DNA of 64,000 nucleotides from Leptolinea sp. UBA5203 (GCA_002412765.1 DHVR01000004.1:59003-123002); one strand, 5' to 3'; numbered from the stretch's first letter, positions 34,331 to 43,189 are shown. Notes: generated by a model not told the origin, from the letters alone. Translations and numbers: made by a program.

Positions 34331-37012
34331 TCAGGAGACATTCTCCAAAATAATCACCCTGCCGGATGACCCATCCACACGTACAAGCTGCCCAGTCTTC
34401 AAGCGCTCGGTGGCCTGTTTCACACCCACCACCGCCGGAATACCGTATTCGCGTGCCACGACCGAACCATGCGTCACCATGCCGCCTACCTCCATCACCA
34501 ATCCTCCAGCCGATAGGAATAACGGCGTCCAGGCTGGGTCGGTGGCCGGGCAAACCAGTATCTCACCCGGCATTAACTGGGTTTGGTGTGGATCAAACAC
34601 CACCCGCACCCTGCCTTCCACAATACCGGCAGAAACCGGATTTCCAGTCAGCGTATTTTCCTCATCAACCAGGCTTGTTCTTGCTGCCTCATAAAAAGCA
34701 GTCCCATCACTGAGCAAAATGCGCGGAATACGTCTGCGCCGGAATTCACGCTGGTAAAGCTCACGCCGTTCAGTAATCAAAACCTGCACCTGCTTAAGCT
34801 CCCCAGTTGCAAGGGCTTTCAATTCCAGCGGAGTTAGGAAGAATATATCATCCACCTGGCTGAATACCCCTTTCTCCGTATACACCCGGCCAAACTTACG
34901 AAATGCCTGATGGTAAATACCAAACTGTTTGACAATGGCAAATTTAGGCGATTCTCGTAATCCACCCAGGGCTCTGAACCGGTGAATCAAAAAACTTCCC
35001 AGGGGTGCTTTTATCCATCCGCCGGTTAGTTTGGAAAGGGCAGCCCTTATTCTCAAACCTGCTTTTTGGGCAATTGCTGCTCCCTCGTGAAAAACTGTGT
35101 CTGGTGAGCGCGCATCCTCAATTTGCAGGTAGCTTTTCAGTATCTGGAAAACCGGTGTTGGGTCATTCTGCCAGCGCGTCCGTCCAAGGTCAATTTCTCC
35201 CACACCGCGCATTCCATACTCGACCAAAAATTTTTGGATGACTGCCTGTGCTGTTTTTGACAATTGCTCCTGATGATAGGCCGCCACCAATTCAGCAATC
35301 TCTGTCTCGATGAAGTATTGACAGCTCTCAGAATCTTCCCGTAAAGAGACAGCCGTTTTCCACAGGGCCAGGTCCATTTCCATTGTGACGTTATACGGCA
35401 GTCCACGGGACAAATCCATCATCAGGGCTTCGCCTTCAGGGTTGTCAGCCATCAATCTCGTCAGAAGAACATAGGGCATTCCCTGTCCGGAAGCTACAGC
35501 AGCCACCAGGGTGGGAAACATTCGGGAAGTAAGTTTCATGGTGAATGACTCAAGAATGTCCACAAGTTCACCCACATCCTGAGCCTGATCACAGGCTTGC
35601 TGAAGCTGGGTAAAATTTTGGTGGATGATCTTTTCCAGGTGTAAACGTCCCCTCTCAGGGAAAAGCAGGTTAAAGAGAATATTCCTGCCAAAGGGAATAA
35701 AGCCTCCCAATAATTTCATCTGGTTTTCCAAAGTGTTGCGTTCTACCTTTTTTAGTCTTTCATCTTCTATTAAATGGTTAATAATCTGGCTGGTGACTGG
35801 ATCCATAGAGTCCATGATTACACCAAGAACTTTTCGCCCCATCGCCTGATGGAAAAGAGAGCTGATATTGACAAACAGCCGTTCTCCTGCCGGGCAAAAA
35901 ACTCGCTGTTCATACGAGCTCACCCTGGATCCGAACATTCTGCCAATCCCGGAAACCAGATAGGAGAAGACAGCCTGTCCCATCGGGGTGTATGGATCCA
36001 GCATACCCTGCCAGACCCCGAAGGAAAGAAATACTTCCAACCCATCCTCTTTTCCTTTTGGCGGCAAGGCATACAGAGTAGTAATCGGCCTGGATTGTAA
36101 TAACAAAAGGCGTTGGTCCGCCAGGGCCCACTCCAAATCCTGCGGACAGCCAAAATGCTCGGCGGCGCACTGCCCGAGGCGGGTCAGCTCCAGAATTTGT
36201 TCATCTGTTAAGCTGGATTGTGAATTGGATATATGTTGAGTGACAGTCCCGCCACCTGCCTGGCTATGGATACTTAGCGCCTTACTCCCCAGTTGTCGTT
36301 CGATCACCTGTCCATTGACCCTATCCACCACATAGTGATCCGGTTCCACCTGCCCGGACACCAGCGCCTCCCCTAAACCAAAGGTGGCGTCGATAATGCT
36401 TTCGGTGCGTTTACCGGTCAGCGGATTGGCGGTAAACAGTACCCCCGAAACCTCACTTTGCACCATCTCCTGCACCACTACCGCCAGTGCAATACCCTGA
36501 TTGGATATCTGATTGTGAGCCCGATAAGCGATCGCCCGGCTGGTCCATAAGCTGGCCCAACAAGCGACCACTGCTTTACACAGAGGGTCTTCGCCAATCA
36601 CATTCAGATAGGTATCCTGCTGGCCCGCAAAGGAGAGGTCGGGCAGGTCCTCCGCAGTGGCCGAGGAGCGGACTGCCACCGGCTGCGCTAAGCTACCCAT
36701 GCCGGTGTAAGCCTGGCGCAGCTCATCCAGCAGATCGGCAGGCACCCGGCCGTTTTCGAAGACGTCCCGAATTTGTTCTGAGGCATTTTCCAATTGGGCA
36801 GGATCGTCTAATGCGGTTTGGTGGAGAATCTGGTCTATTTTCGTCTCCAAACGATTCTCTGCGACGAACAGACGATAAGCATCCGTGGTAACGACAAACC
36901 CTGCGGGCACAGGCAAACCCGCTTGCAGCAATTCACCAAGGTTAACCGCCTTCCCACCTGCAAGGTGAAAATCTAAACGGCTGAGGGTAGATAATGTGCG
37001 GATGTACATCAT
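34331..37012 (-). CDS. PEP-utilising phosphotransferase, rifampicin phosphotransferase (Rph)-like
   Basis: An 893-residue enzyme with an N-terminal ATP-grasp half (about 10-315; GGKAVNLGELLQAGLPVPAGF, VRSSATAEDLPDLSFAGQQ, WALADQRLLLLQSRPIT), a large central domain (about 330-770), and a C-terminal swivelling His domain with GGMVTHGSVVAREYGIPAVV and catalytic His848. A PEP-synthase-type C-terminal PEP-binding barrel is absent, and length and domain order match Rph enzymes, which phosphorylate rifamycins. Actual substrate is unproven; many environmental homologues have none known. It lies downstream of a TetR gene with a matching operator in front. Confidence 0.85.
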   Translation of the reverse strand: MMYIRTLSTLSRLDFHLAGGKAVNLGELLQAGLPVPAGFVVTTDAYRLFVAENRLETKIDQILHQTALDDPAQLENASEQIRDVFENGRVPADLLDELRQAYTGMGSLAQPVAVRSSATAEDLPDLSFAGQQDTYLNVIGEDPLCKAVVACWASLWTSRAIAYRAHNQISNQGIALAVVVQEMVQSEVSGVLFTANPLTGKRTESIIDATFGLGEALVSGQVEPDHYVVDRVNGQVIERQLGSKALSIHSQAGGGTVTQHISNSQSSLTDEQILELTRLGQCAAEHFGCPQDLEWALADQRLLLLQSRPITTLYALPPKGKEDGLEVFLSFGVWQGMLDPYTPMGQAVFSYLVSGIGRMFGSRVSSYEQRVFCPAGERLFVNISSLFHQAMGRKVLGVIMDSMDPVTSQIINHLIEDERLKKVERNTLENQMKLLGGFIPFGRNILFNLLFPERGRLHLEKIIHQNFTQLQQACDQAQDVGELVDILESFTMKLTSRMFPTLVAAVASGQGMPYVLLTRLMADNPEGEALMMDLSRGLPYNVTMEMDLALWKTAVSLREDSESCQYFIETEIAELVAAYHQEQLSKTAQAVIQKFLVEYGMRGVGEIDLGRTRWQNDPTPVFQILKSYLQIEDARSPDTVFHEGAAIAQKAGLRIRAALSKLTGGWIKAPLGSFLIHRFRALGGLRESPKFAIVKQFGIYHQAFRKFGRVYTEKGVFSQVDDIFFLTPLELKALATGELKQVQVLITERRELYQREFRRRRIPRILLSDGTAFYEAARTSLVDEENTLTGNPVSAGIVEGRVRVVFDPHQTQLMPGEILVCPATDPAWTPLFLSAGGLVMEVGGMVTHGSVVAREYGIPAVVGVKQATERLKTGQLVRVDGSSGRVIILENVS

Positions 37013-37050
37013 GGTTGTCTCCCAAGATCAAAGGTTTAGGTGAGTTTCGA

Positions 37051-37070
37051 TCGACCGAACGGACGGTCGA
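37051..37070. promoter_or_regulatory. TetR-type operator in front of the Rph-like gene
   Basis: TCGACCG and CGGTCGA arms around AACGGA, 39 nt upstream of the Rph-like ATG. It shares TCGACCGAACGG and the second arm with the operator at 37688-37709. A promoter candidate (TTGACG at 37103-37108, TATTTA at 37080-37085 on the minus strand, 17-bp spacer) ends just upstream, so a bound repressor would block the start site. Confidence 0.8.
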
Positions 37071-37097
37071 AGTTTATGTTAAATAAAAAAAGCACGA

Positions 37098-37673
37098 TTA
37101 TGCGTCAATACCGTGAAAAAAAATGTCCAACAGGGAGTCTACCGCTTGCTGCGAGGAGACCGGTCTCACACCGCCAAGATACGCCATGGCAAAATTACCT
37201 TGCAGCATGGTCATCAAAATCCGCGCGCTTTCTCTGGCATCCACTGAGCGGAAAACGCCTTGCGCGATGCCGCGTTGGATGCCTTCCGCCAGCAGATCCA
37301 TGAATTCTACAAAAAAGAGATTAAATCCCGCCTGCATTTGATCTCTTCCTCGCGGAACTTCACGGCGTACAATTTGGATAATGGAAGCCGATTCGGTTAA
37401 GAAATCCATGCTGGCTTTTGCCGCCACCCGGATTCGCTCTTGCGGATCGATCTCTTCCCTGACAAGTTGCAGTGTTTGTTCTGTACTGGCAATATCGCTT
37501 TGTAACAAAGCCAGCACCAGGGCTTCTTTGTCGGGAAAGTGATGATAAATCGTGGCCTTGCCAATCCCCGCTTCAGCCGCCAGTTGACGCATGGACGTGG
37601 CCGTGTAGCCCTGTTTGACGAACAAACGTCGGGCGGTATCAAGAATTGCTGTATAGGTTTCGGATGCTGGCAT
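37098..37673 (-). CDS. TetR/AcrR-family repressor
   Basis: A 191-residue regulator. The N-terminal HTH (about 9-55) has ILDTARRLFVKQGYTATSMR, QLAAEAGIGKATIYHHFPDK and EALV, standard for TetR proteins. The C-terminal ligand domain is variable. GGGAG precedes the start at 37673. One palindrome lies directly upstream of this gene and another between it and the Rph-like gene, so it very probably represses itself and the enzyme. The inducer is unknown; it may be the enzyme's substrate, for instance an antibiotic. Confidence 0.92.
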   Translation of the reverse strand: MPASETYTAILDTARRLFVKQGYTATSMRQLAAEAGIGKATIYHHFPDKEALVLALLQSDIASTEQTLQLVREEIDPQERIRVAAKASMDFLTESASIIQIVRREVPRGRDQMQAGFNLFFVEFMDLLAEGIQRGIAQGVFRSVDARESARILMTMLQGNFAMAYLGGVRPVSSQQAVDSLLDIFFHGIDA

Positions 37674-37687
37674 ATATTGCTCCCTTA

Positions 37688-37709
37688 ATCGACCGAACGG
37701 TCGGTCGAT
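37688..37709. promoter_or_regulatory. TetR-type operator at the tetR promoter
   Basis: Perfect 8-bp arms ATCGACCG and CGGTCGAT around AACGGT. It lies between the ribosome site and the tetR promoter. Confidence 0.85.
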
Positions 37710-37715
37710 TTGTTT

Positions 37716-37744
37716 ATCATAACAATAAGCCAGGTCTATGTCAA
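37716..37744 (-). promoter_or_regulatory. Promoter of the tetR gene
   Basis: Minus-strand TTGACA (37739-37744) and TATGAT (37716-37721) with a 17-bp spacer; the operator at 37688-37709 begins 6 nt downstream of the -10 box, at the expected transcription start. Confidence 0.8.
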
Positions 37745-37840
37745 GACCTTTAAATTATGTCATTGCGACTTCTACAATTTTGCTTTGGATAGCTAATAGT
37801 AAATCCTTGAAATGCTTGAGGTATCTTTCCAGCCCATTAT

Positions 37841-38063
37841 GTCGTTAGTAAGTCCACAGCGCTAACGCACTCCTTTCTAAAGGAAACTGGGCAGATGTAA
37901 TAAAAAAAATTATTGGTCTACTCGTTTCATAAGAGGCATGTCATTGCGAGTAAGTCCACAGCGCTAAAGCACTTCATTCTAGAGGAAACTAGTTAGGTGT
38001 CATGTCATTGCGAGTAAGTCCACAGCGCTGACGCACTTCATTCTTAAGGAAACTGAGGTCATA
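37841..38063. repeat. Three copies of a repeat of about 64 bp
   Basis: The segment GTAAGTCCACAGCGCT, then GCACTTCATTCT and GGAAACT recurs at 37841, 37940 and 38004. The last two copies are exactly 64 bp apart and begin GTCATTGCGAG. Copies differ by several bases and the first spacing is 99 bp, so this is not a CRISPR array. A decayed copy (CTTTATTCTTAAGGAAAC) lies near 41655. Confidence 0.8.
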
Positions 38064-38082
38064 CTTTCAGTGCTTACGAATG

Positions 38083-38426
38083 TGTCTTTGCGAAGGAGCG
38101 CTTTTCAGCGACTGCGGCAATCTCAACGCATGCTGGATTTTTCTCCAACTTGGTACAGGTGTCTGTTTGTTTCTTAGGAGCCCCATTCGGCGCTGCCCTT
38201 AATTCATTTTCGCGGGGCGTGGCAATCTCCGCGCTTTCAGGATTTTTCTTCAAACTGTTATAGGTGTCTGTTTGTTACTTAAGAGCCCGATATGGTGTGA
38301 CAATCTCAAAGCCAGTTTGATTTGGCTGTCAAGTATCACCAGTTACCTTCAATATATATATATATAGGGAGATTGCCGCGGCCCACGATTTGAACCCATA
38401 AAAAACCTTTTGGGCCTCGCAATGAC
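38083..38426. repeat. Composite inverted-repeat element with GCAATCTC/GAGATTGC arms
   Basis: The left side has TGTCTTTGCGAAGGAGCG...GGCAATCTCAACGC, the right side GGGAGATTGCCGCGGCCCAC...GGGCCTCGCAATGAC. The right 85 bp are closely similar to 47707-47790. Internal GGCAATCTCC and GACAATCTCA motifs suggest nested or duplicated copies. An (AT)n tract at 38352-38366 may be slippage-prone. No reading frame. The rest of this 900-bp gap holds nothing else recognised apart from the short coding-like tail at 38522-38668. Confidence 0.7.
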
Positions 38427-38668
38427 ACTCACTCTTGTCTTGTAATTGTGGGTAAATCTACAAGGCCAACACACTCTATTCAAAATAAAAATGGATCCGA
38501 GAAAAAAACTTGCTAACTTCTTTATTTTAGGCGCGAGTTAATTTGAGAGGTGGCAATCCCTTCGATGAACTCTCGTCTACGGGAATAGAGGGCAATACTC
38601 AATGCCAATCGTAAAATCTCTTGCTATGTAGGTATACCCATAAACTCATCAGGATTATTGGGCGCTTT

Positions 38669-39451
38669 CTACCCCATCTTCACCGCCCTTGTGGCACAGA
38701 ACAAGGGGGCGTGTTTACTGAAGGGAGCCTGTGGATCAATATCCTCATAAAACCCTGTCAATATAAACCCGGCTCGCAATTGCCCGCCGATCTGGTCCTC
38801 CAGCGTATGCCCGTATTCCATAGGCTCATGGTTCTCAATCAGCTTTTCCAGGTCTGCGGCAGGCAGCTGCTCCAGATCAGAATACGGCAGCGTTCGGCAG
38901 ACCTTGTATTCTCCTCGATCAAAAAGGTCAAAATCAAACAGATACATCAGCGGATTAACAAATCCAGCCAGCATCACCCCACCCGGGCGCAGTACGCGAT
39001 AGGCCTCATGCCACACCTTGTTTACATCCTCGGCAAACACATTGGAAACCGGATGAAAAATAAAATCAAAACTGGCGTCTTGCAGCGCTGTCAGATTCTG
39101 CATATCACCCTGCACCAGCTTAATCTCCAATCCCTCGCGCTCGGCCACCCTGCGGTCCTGTGCCAGTTGCGACGGCGAATTATCATACACGGTCACCTTG
39201 GCGCCGGCGGCTGCCAAAATAGGCCCCTGCTGCCCGCCGCCGGAGGCTAGGCACAACGTCTCACATCCCTGGATCGGCGGATACCAATTCTGCGGAACCG
39301 GTTTGGTCGGGGTCAGTACCAATTCCCATTGACCTGCCCTGGCTGCAGCAATCACGCCCGCCGCCACCGGCTGCGTCCAGATATTACCCTTGGCCACTTC
39401 ATGGTTCCAAGCATCCTGATTATATTTCACGACATCGGGGATTCGTTTCAT
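38669..39451 (-). CDS. Class I SAM-dependent methyltransferase
   Basis: A 260-residue Methyltransf_11-type enzyme. Motif I is present in variant form as CLASGGGQQGPILAAAGAKV (about 68-87), with the acidic residue of YDNSPSQL binding the SAM ribose, then GDMQNLTALQDASFDFIFHP (motif III region) and LRPGGVMLAGFVNP. The C-terminal part (YLFDFDLFDRGEYKV, HTLEDQIGGQLRAGF) is typical of a widespread uncharacterised group. Substrate unknown. The next gene upstream (GNAT) ends 9 nt before its start, so they are co-transcribed. Confidence 0.88.
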   Translation of the reverse strand: MKRIPDVVKYNQDAWNHEVAKGNIWTQPVAAGVIAAARAGQWELVLTPTKPVPQNWYPPIQGCETLCLASGGGQQGPILAAAGAKVTVYDNSPSQLAQDRRVAEREGLEIKLVQGDMQNLTALQDASFDFIFHPVSNVFAEDVNKVWHEAYRVLRPGGVMLAGFVNPLMYLFDFDLFDRGEYKVCRTLPYSDLEQLPAADLEKLIENHEPMEYGHTLEDQIGGQLRAGFILTGFYEDIDPQAPFSKHAPLFCATRAVKMG

Positions 39452-39460
39452 CTTAACCTC

Positions 39461-39880
39461 TTATTCCACTGTTTTGGAAAACATAATAATATCTGACCGT
39501 TCCTGCCAATTGCGCTTGCGCCAATAAGAAACTCCGCTTTCGTTGGTCTTCATCACGAACAAATGACATTTCTGAATTCCCTCTTGTGCCAACGCGTCCA
39601 AACAGCGCTCCAACAAGGCTTGAGCAATGCCCTGACGCTGGTAGACAACATCCACGGCCGTATGATGGATATAACCACGCCGGCCGTCTTGCCCGCAGAA
39701 CGTGGTGCCTACAATCCGGCCGTCTTCTTCAGCCAGCCAGCATAAACCGGGATTGCGCTGTGTAAAGCGCTCAATGGGTTCACGCTCATCCGCGCCGCTC
39801 AACGATACACCCGGCGCAGAGCGCCACAAGGCAATCACAGCCTCGTAATCCTTCATTTCAAACTCACGATAGACGATCAT
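39461..39880 (-). CDS. GNAT family N-acetyltransferase
   Basis: The start at 39880 follows an AGGAGG site and yields 139 residues (MIVYREFEMKDYEAVIALW...). Conserved GNAT elements: VDVVYQRQGIAQALLERCLD with the acetyl-CoA pyrophosphate loop (QRQGIA), GTTFCGQDGRRGYIHHTAV before it, and the C-terminal strand CHLFVMKTNESGVSYWRKRNW. Substrate unknown. It is 16 nt downstream of a NUDIX gene and 9 nt upstream of the methyltransferase gene in the same unit. Confidence 0.9.
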   Translation of the reverse strand: MIVYREFEMKDYEAVIALWRSAPGVSLSGADEREPIERFTQRNPGLCWLAEEDGRIVGTTFCGQDGRRGYIHHTAVDVVYQRQGIAQALLERCLDALAQEGIQKCHLFVMKTNESGVSYWRKRNWQERSDIIMFSKTVE

Positions 39881-39896
39881 TATTAACCCTCCTGAT

Positions 39897-40370
39897 TCAT
39901 TCCTTTGGATAACGCTGCGGCAGGTAGCGCACACCTGGAAACCCTGCCTTGAGATCTTCCCAGAATTCATCCTTCAAGATCTCAGGAAAGACAATCAAGG
40001 GCTGAATCTCATTTTGAGTATACCAACCCACGCGGGTGATCGGCGGATATGGCAGCTCACCCTCCGACTCAATTTCTGCCCTAGGAGTACCCTGAAAATG
40101 GCTTGCCAGGAAGTAAACTTCCATCATCAGCGTGTCCAGAGGGGCATCGTAATACTCACGCAGGTAAATGATCCGCTCCAGCTCTACTTCCAGGCCGCAT
40201 TCTTCCATCACTTCCCGTCGGGCGCAGGCAAAGATATCCGAATCCTGGGCTTCCCTTCCGCCGCCGGGCGGTGTCCACCAGATGTCGTCAGTCAATGGAT
40301 GTCCATTCTCTACCAGCAAGATTTTATCTCCCTGCAGAATGATGACACCCGTTCGGATGCGATGTTTCAT
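39897..40370 (-). CDS. NUDIX hydrolase with altered NUDIX box
   Basis: A 157-residue NUDIX-fold protein. The box runs from Gly38 to Leu60 and keeps the core REVMEECGL (Arg52, Glu53, Glu56, Glu57), but the first Glu of the GX5E part is Ser44. The main metal-binding glutamates are present, so activity is still likely. It would hydrolyse a nucleoside diphosphate linked to another group. It is upstream of GNAT and methyltransferase genes in a short operon. Confidence 0.88.
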   Translation of the reverse strand: MKHRIRTGVIILQGDKILLVENGHPLTDDIWWTPPGGGREAQDSDIFACARREVMEECGLEVELERIIYLREYYDAPLDTLMMEVYFLASHFQGTPRAEIESEGELPYPPITRVGWYTQNEIQPLIVFPEILKDEFWEDLKAGFPGVRYLPQRYPKE

Positions 40371-40392
40371 AGACTATTCCTTTGCTAGAATT

Positions 40393-40938
40393 TTACTGAA
40401 ATAGTGCCGGATTTTGAAAGGGGATTAGGGCCAAAAAAACAGATTGTGAGAGCAAATCCGTGCGGGTAATGCGGTCCCCAGTCAGTAAACCGACAGCGCC
40501 GTTCACCAGTTTAGACTGCGTACGTCCGAAAACGCGGTCATCCGCATCGCCCAATTCCAGACCTTCATCCAACAACTGACAGACTGCCGGCGGCAGCGAA
40601 AAAGTAGCCGTTCGGCTGGCGTACTGGCGTTGGCTATCTCCCAGCACAATCCAGGCAAAAGAATCATATCCCCCGTTGGTTTGTCTCTCCACCCCGCCTT
40701 CAATACCCACCCAGTAATGCGCTTCAGGAACCTGGGTACGCAATAAAGATAAGCGCAGCATGGCGCCTTGATAGGTTGCTAAATCGCTTAACGGCTGATC
40801 AGGGGTGTTGGTTACCAGGGAATAACCCTGGACTTGCTGACTGAGGGAGGGAAAAGCCAGTCCGAAACCGTTCCGTGCGGCGGCCAGTTTGACTGGATTG
40901 GTGGATGCGACGGCGATGGTCAGGTCGGGGACTGGCAT
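40393..40938 (-). CDS. Inosine/xanthosine triphosphatase (YjjX/DUF84 family)
   Basis: The start at 40938 is set by AAGGA upstream and gives 181 residues. Family marks: IAVASTNPVKLAAARNGF at the N-terminus, a central YWVGIEGGVE, DSFAWIVLGD, and GDADDRVFGRTQSK followed by GAVGLLTGDRITRTDLLSQS. These enzymes remove ITP and XTP, or act as related house-cleaning phosphatases. A second house-cleaning gene, rdgB, lies at 51.8 kb. The upstream LiaF-like gene ends 10 nt before. Confidence 0.88.
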   Translation of the reverse strand: MPVPDLTIAVASTNPVKLAAARNGFGLAFPSLSQQVQGYSLVTNTPDQPLSDLATYQGAMLRLSLLRTQVPEAHYWVGIEGGVERQTNGGYDSFAWIVLGDSQRQYASRTATFSLPPAVCQLLDEGLELGDADDRVFGRTQSKLVNGAVGLLTGDRITRTDLLSQSVFLALIPFQNPALFQ

Positions 40939-40948
40939 GGTTTTTTCC

Positions 40949-41476
40949 TTAGCTGATGGTGATATCACTCACAAAACTTAAGATCTGAATGCGCAGCCGG
41001 CTGTCGCTTTCAGCATAGAAGCGGCTGTTCTTCTCAAACCCATCTACAATAAATTCCTGCTTCTGTTCATTCTCGTTTACTTCACTGACAAACGCGCGGG
41101 ATTGAATGCGGTAGGGAAAATCGCGCCTGAATTTTAAGCGGATATCACCGGCAAAACAGGTGATCTTCAGATCCGTCTCCCCTGGGGGTAAATAGATGTG
41201 GCTAAAATCCAGGTCCACATCCCCAACACCCAAAAAGATGGATTTATCATCAATGGCCTGGCAATAATATTGGCGATATTCGCCAATAAATTGCACCGCA
41301 TGATTTACATTGGATGGTACAAGGGTTGGGCTGATTAATAGAAACAGGCCCAATCCGATCAAAACAAAGGGCATCAATACCAATAAAAGGTTTTCACCAC
41401 TCAGTTCTGCGAATAAGACCAATAATCCAATAATCATTAAGCCAGTCCCTAAAAATAAGGACTTGCGAGCAAGCAT
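40949..41476 (-). CDS. LiaF-like membrane protein
   Basis: The GGAGG site sets the start at 41476, giving 175 residues. Two membrane helices (about 8-25 and 31-48) are followed by a cytoplasmic or outer beta-rich domain with IFLGVGDVDLDFSHIYLPPG, ITCFAGDIRLKFRRDFPYRI and RLRIQILSFVSDITIS, the repeated strand pattern of the LiaF/DUF2154 (cell-wall-active antibiotic response) C-terminal domain. Partner LiaRS-type genes are not adjacent. Function in envelope stress is possible but unproven. Confidence 0.75.
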   Translation of the reverse strand: MLARKSLFLGTGLMIIGLLVLFAELSGENLLLVLMPFVLIGLGLFLLISPTLVPSNVNHAVQFIGEYRQYYCQAIDDKSIFLGVGDVDLDFSHIYLPPGETDLKITCFAGDIRLKFRRDFPYRIQSRAFVSEVNENEQKQEFIVDGFEKNSRFYAESDSRLRIQILSFVSDITIS

Positions 41477-41527
41477 AAGTGCCTCCGAAGTATAGGGGAA
41501 ACCCATTAATGGAGCCCCATACTCCAC

Positions 41528-41870
41528 ACTAACAATAATTCAAACGTGCAGAAGTGTATATTTATTTCACCTAAATGTCAAGTTGCAAAAGTGTCGATGT
41601 CAGCCAAAGTTGAAAAGTTTTCATTACATTTCAAAATCCTAAGCGATAACGACCTTTATTCTTAAGGAAACAAAATAACTGTAGGGGCGCGAGGTTCGGA
41701 CCCTAACGCAGGGTGGATTCAGCGTCTGCTCTTGGCAATGATTTATTGGATCGAATAACAATTCAAATTTTTCCGCCAGAATTTGTTCTCTAGTAGGTAA
41801 CCCTGATCCTGAGGTTATTGGCTATAATTCACAAAAGAATTGACCATAAAACTATCAGGGAGAACCCCCC
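41528..41870. other. Intergenic region with decayed repeat and a -10-like box
   Basis: No gene is seen. It holds a degenerate copy of the 37.8-38.1 kb repeat near 41639-41670 and a TAGGGGCGCGAGGTTCGG segment like other interspersed repeats. TATAAT at 41823-41828 lies 42 nt before the dtd start and may be its -10 box. Confidence 0.5.
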
Positions 41871-42308
41871 ATGAAAGCCGTCATCCAGCGTGTAACCCAG
41901 GGCAGCGTCAGTGTCGCTGGCCAGGAAATTGCCTCCATCCAATCCGGATTTGTCATCTTGCTGGGCATCGGCAAGGAGGATACCCTCACCACGGCAGAGA
42001 CCATGGCTAAAAAGATCACCCAACTGCGCGTTTTCAGCGATGAAGACGGCAAGATGAACCGCTCCATCCTGGATATCCGGGGTAGCGCCCTGGTCGTCTC
42101 CCAGTTCACCCTGTATGCTGATACACGCAAAGGCAACCGACCTTCGTTTATCAATTCCGGTCCCCCAGAAATGGCAGAGCCCATGGTACAAACCTTCATC
42201 GAGCTGCTAAGCGCTCAGGGCGTCCCCACGCAAAGCGGCCAATTCGCCGCTGATATGCAGGTCAACATTCAAAATGACGGCCCGGTCACGATTTTGCTGG
42301 AATACTAA
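41871..42308 (+). CDS. dtd: D-aminoacyl-tRNA deacylase
   Basis: A 145-residue Dtd protein of normal length. Signature motifs: MKAVIQRVTQGSVSVAGQEI at the start, LGIGKEDT, KITQLRVFSDEDGKMNRS, the active-site SQFTLYADTRKGNRPSF, and the C-terminal Gly-Pro motif NDGPVTILLEY. It hydrolyses D-aminoacyl-tRNAs, keeping D-residues out of proteins. AGGGAG precedes the ATG. The 3' end overlaps the convergent LmbE-like gene by 23 bp. Confidence 0.96.
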   Translation: MKAVIQRVTQGSVSVAGQEIASIQSGFVILLGIGKEDTLTTAETMAKKITQLRVFSDEDGKMNRSILDIRGSALVVSQFTLYADTRKGNRPSFINSGPPEMAEPMVQTFIELLSAQGVPTQSGQFAADMQVNIQNDGPVTILLEY

Positions 42309-43080
42309 GCTCGGCTAAAAGGGTGACACCCTCCACCCCAGCCAATAGATCCGTCAAAGCATCCTGTACAGGCAGCGACTCCACCGCCGGAAACACGCGG
42401 TGCAGACTTTCCAGCGGCATCACGGCTAGTTTTAACAACCGCTGACCTTGTTCATCAGGCTCTACGTGCCGTAAAAATAATGCATGCTGGGTTTTATGGC
42501 AAGCAATCGCCGCCAATTTTTCCGCCGTCACACTGGCAATATCCAAAATCACATGCGCCGGATCAGTAACATTCATTACCCGTTCTTTGGGATGCCCGCT
42601 AAAGGCACCCTGAAACGTATAAAACAATGGACATTCCGCTTCGGGCAGGTTCAGCAGCGCCTGTTTTACCCCAAGATGAACCTTTAGATGTGCTGGATGG
42701 CCGTATTCCCCATCACTCCCGTGACTGATCACCACATCCGCCTGCATGGCACGAATCTCATCCATGATCTTCTCCGCAAAGACCACGTCATCGCCTTCAA
42801 AAGCGTATAATTCATTCTCTGCGCCCACGGTTGGATCTATGTAATCCATAAAATGCAGCGAGCTGCCGCCCAATGCACGAACGGCACACACCAGTTCCTC
42901 TTCCCGAAGTTCACCCACCTGTGCACGGGTACAAAGTGCGGGTTCCCCTAGATCCCCGCCTTCCCCGCGTGTGGCAGAAAAATAATGCACCTCAGCGCCA
43001 AGTTTTGCCAAAAAAGCCAAAGTGCCGCCGGCCAACATGGTTTCATCATCCGGGTGGGCAAAAAACACTAAAATCCGCAC
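42286..43080 (-). CDS. PIG-L/LmbE family deacetylase
   Basis: A 264-residue zinc-dependent deacetylase. The N-terminal AHPDDE motif (His8-Pro-Asp-Asp-Glu) and the later HGSDGEYGHPAHLKVH supply the metal and catalytic residues. Family members remove acetyl groups from GlcNAc attached to inositol, mycothiol/bacillithiol precursors or antibiotics. The substrate cannot be told; the absence of a thiol-biosynthesis neighbour leaves it open. It runs convergent to dtd and divergent from the SPFH gene. Confidence 0.9.
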   Translation of the reverse strand: MRILVFFAHPDDETMLAGGTLAFLAKLGAEVHYFSATRGEGGDLGEPALCTRAQVGELREEELVCAVRALGGSSLHFMDYIDPTVGAENELYAFEGDDVVFAEKIMDEIRAMQADVVISHGSDGEYGHPAHLKVHLGVKQALLNLPEAECPLFYTFQGAFSGHPKERVMNVTDPAHVILDIASVTAEKLAAIACHKTQHALFLRHVEPDEQGQRLLKLAVMPLESLHRVFPAVESLPVQDALTDLLAGVEGVTLLAELSIPAKS

Positions 43081-43189
43081 AAAATCACCTCATGTTAATA
43101 AAATTCAGAAAGAAATATGGTATACACATAGTAGGATACATTTGATCCAAATTATCAATCAGGTCTTTAAATCTGTCAAAGGAGTTTCG

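Noticed and set aside
37841..38063. Possible CRISPR array
   Set aside because: Only three copies, with long diverged units and unequal spacing, no 20-40 bp spacers and no cas genes nearby.
38621..39250. 209-codon plus-strand frame opposite the methyltransferase
   Set aside because: The opposite strand encodes a clear SAM methyltransferase; this frame has low-complexity basic composition.
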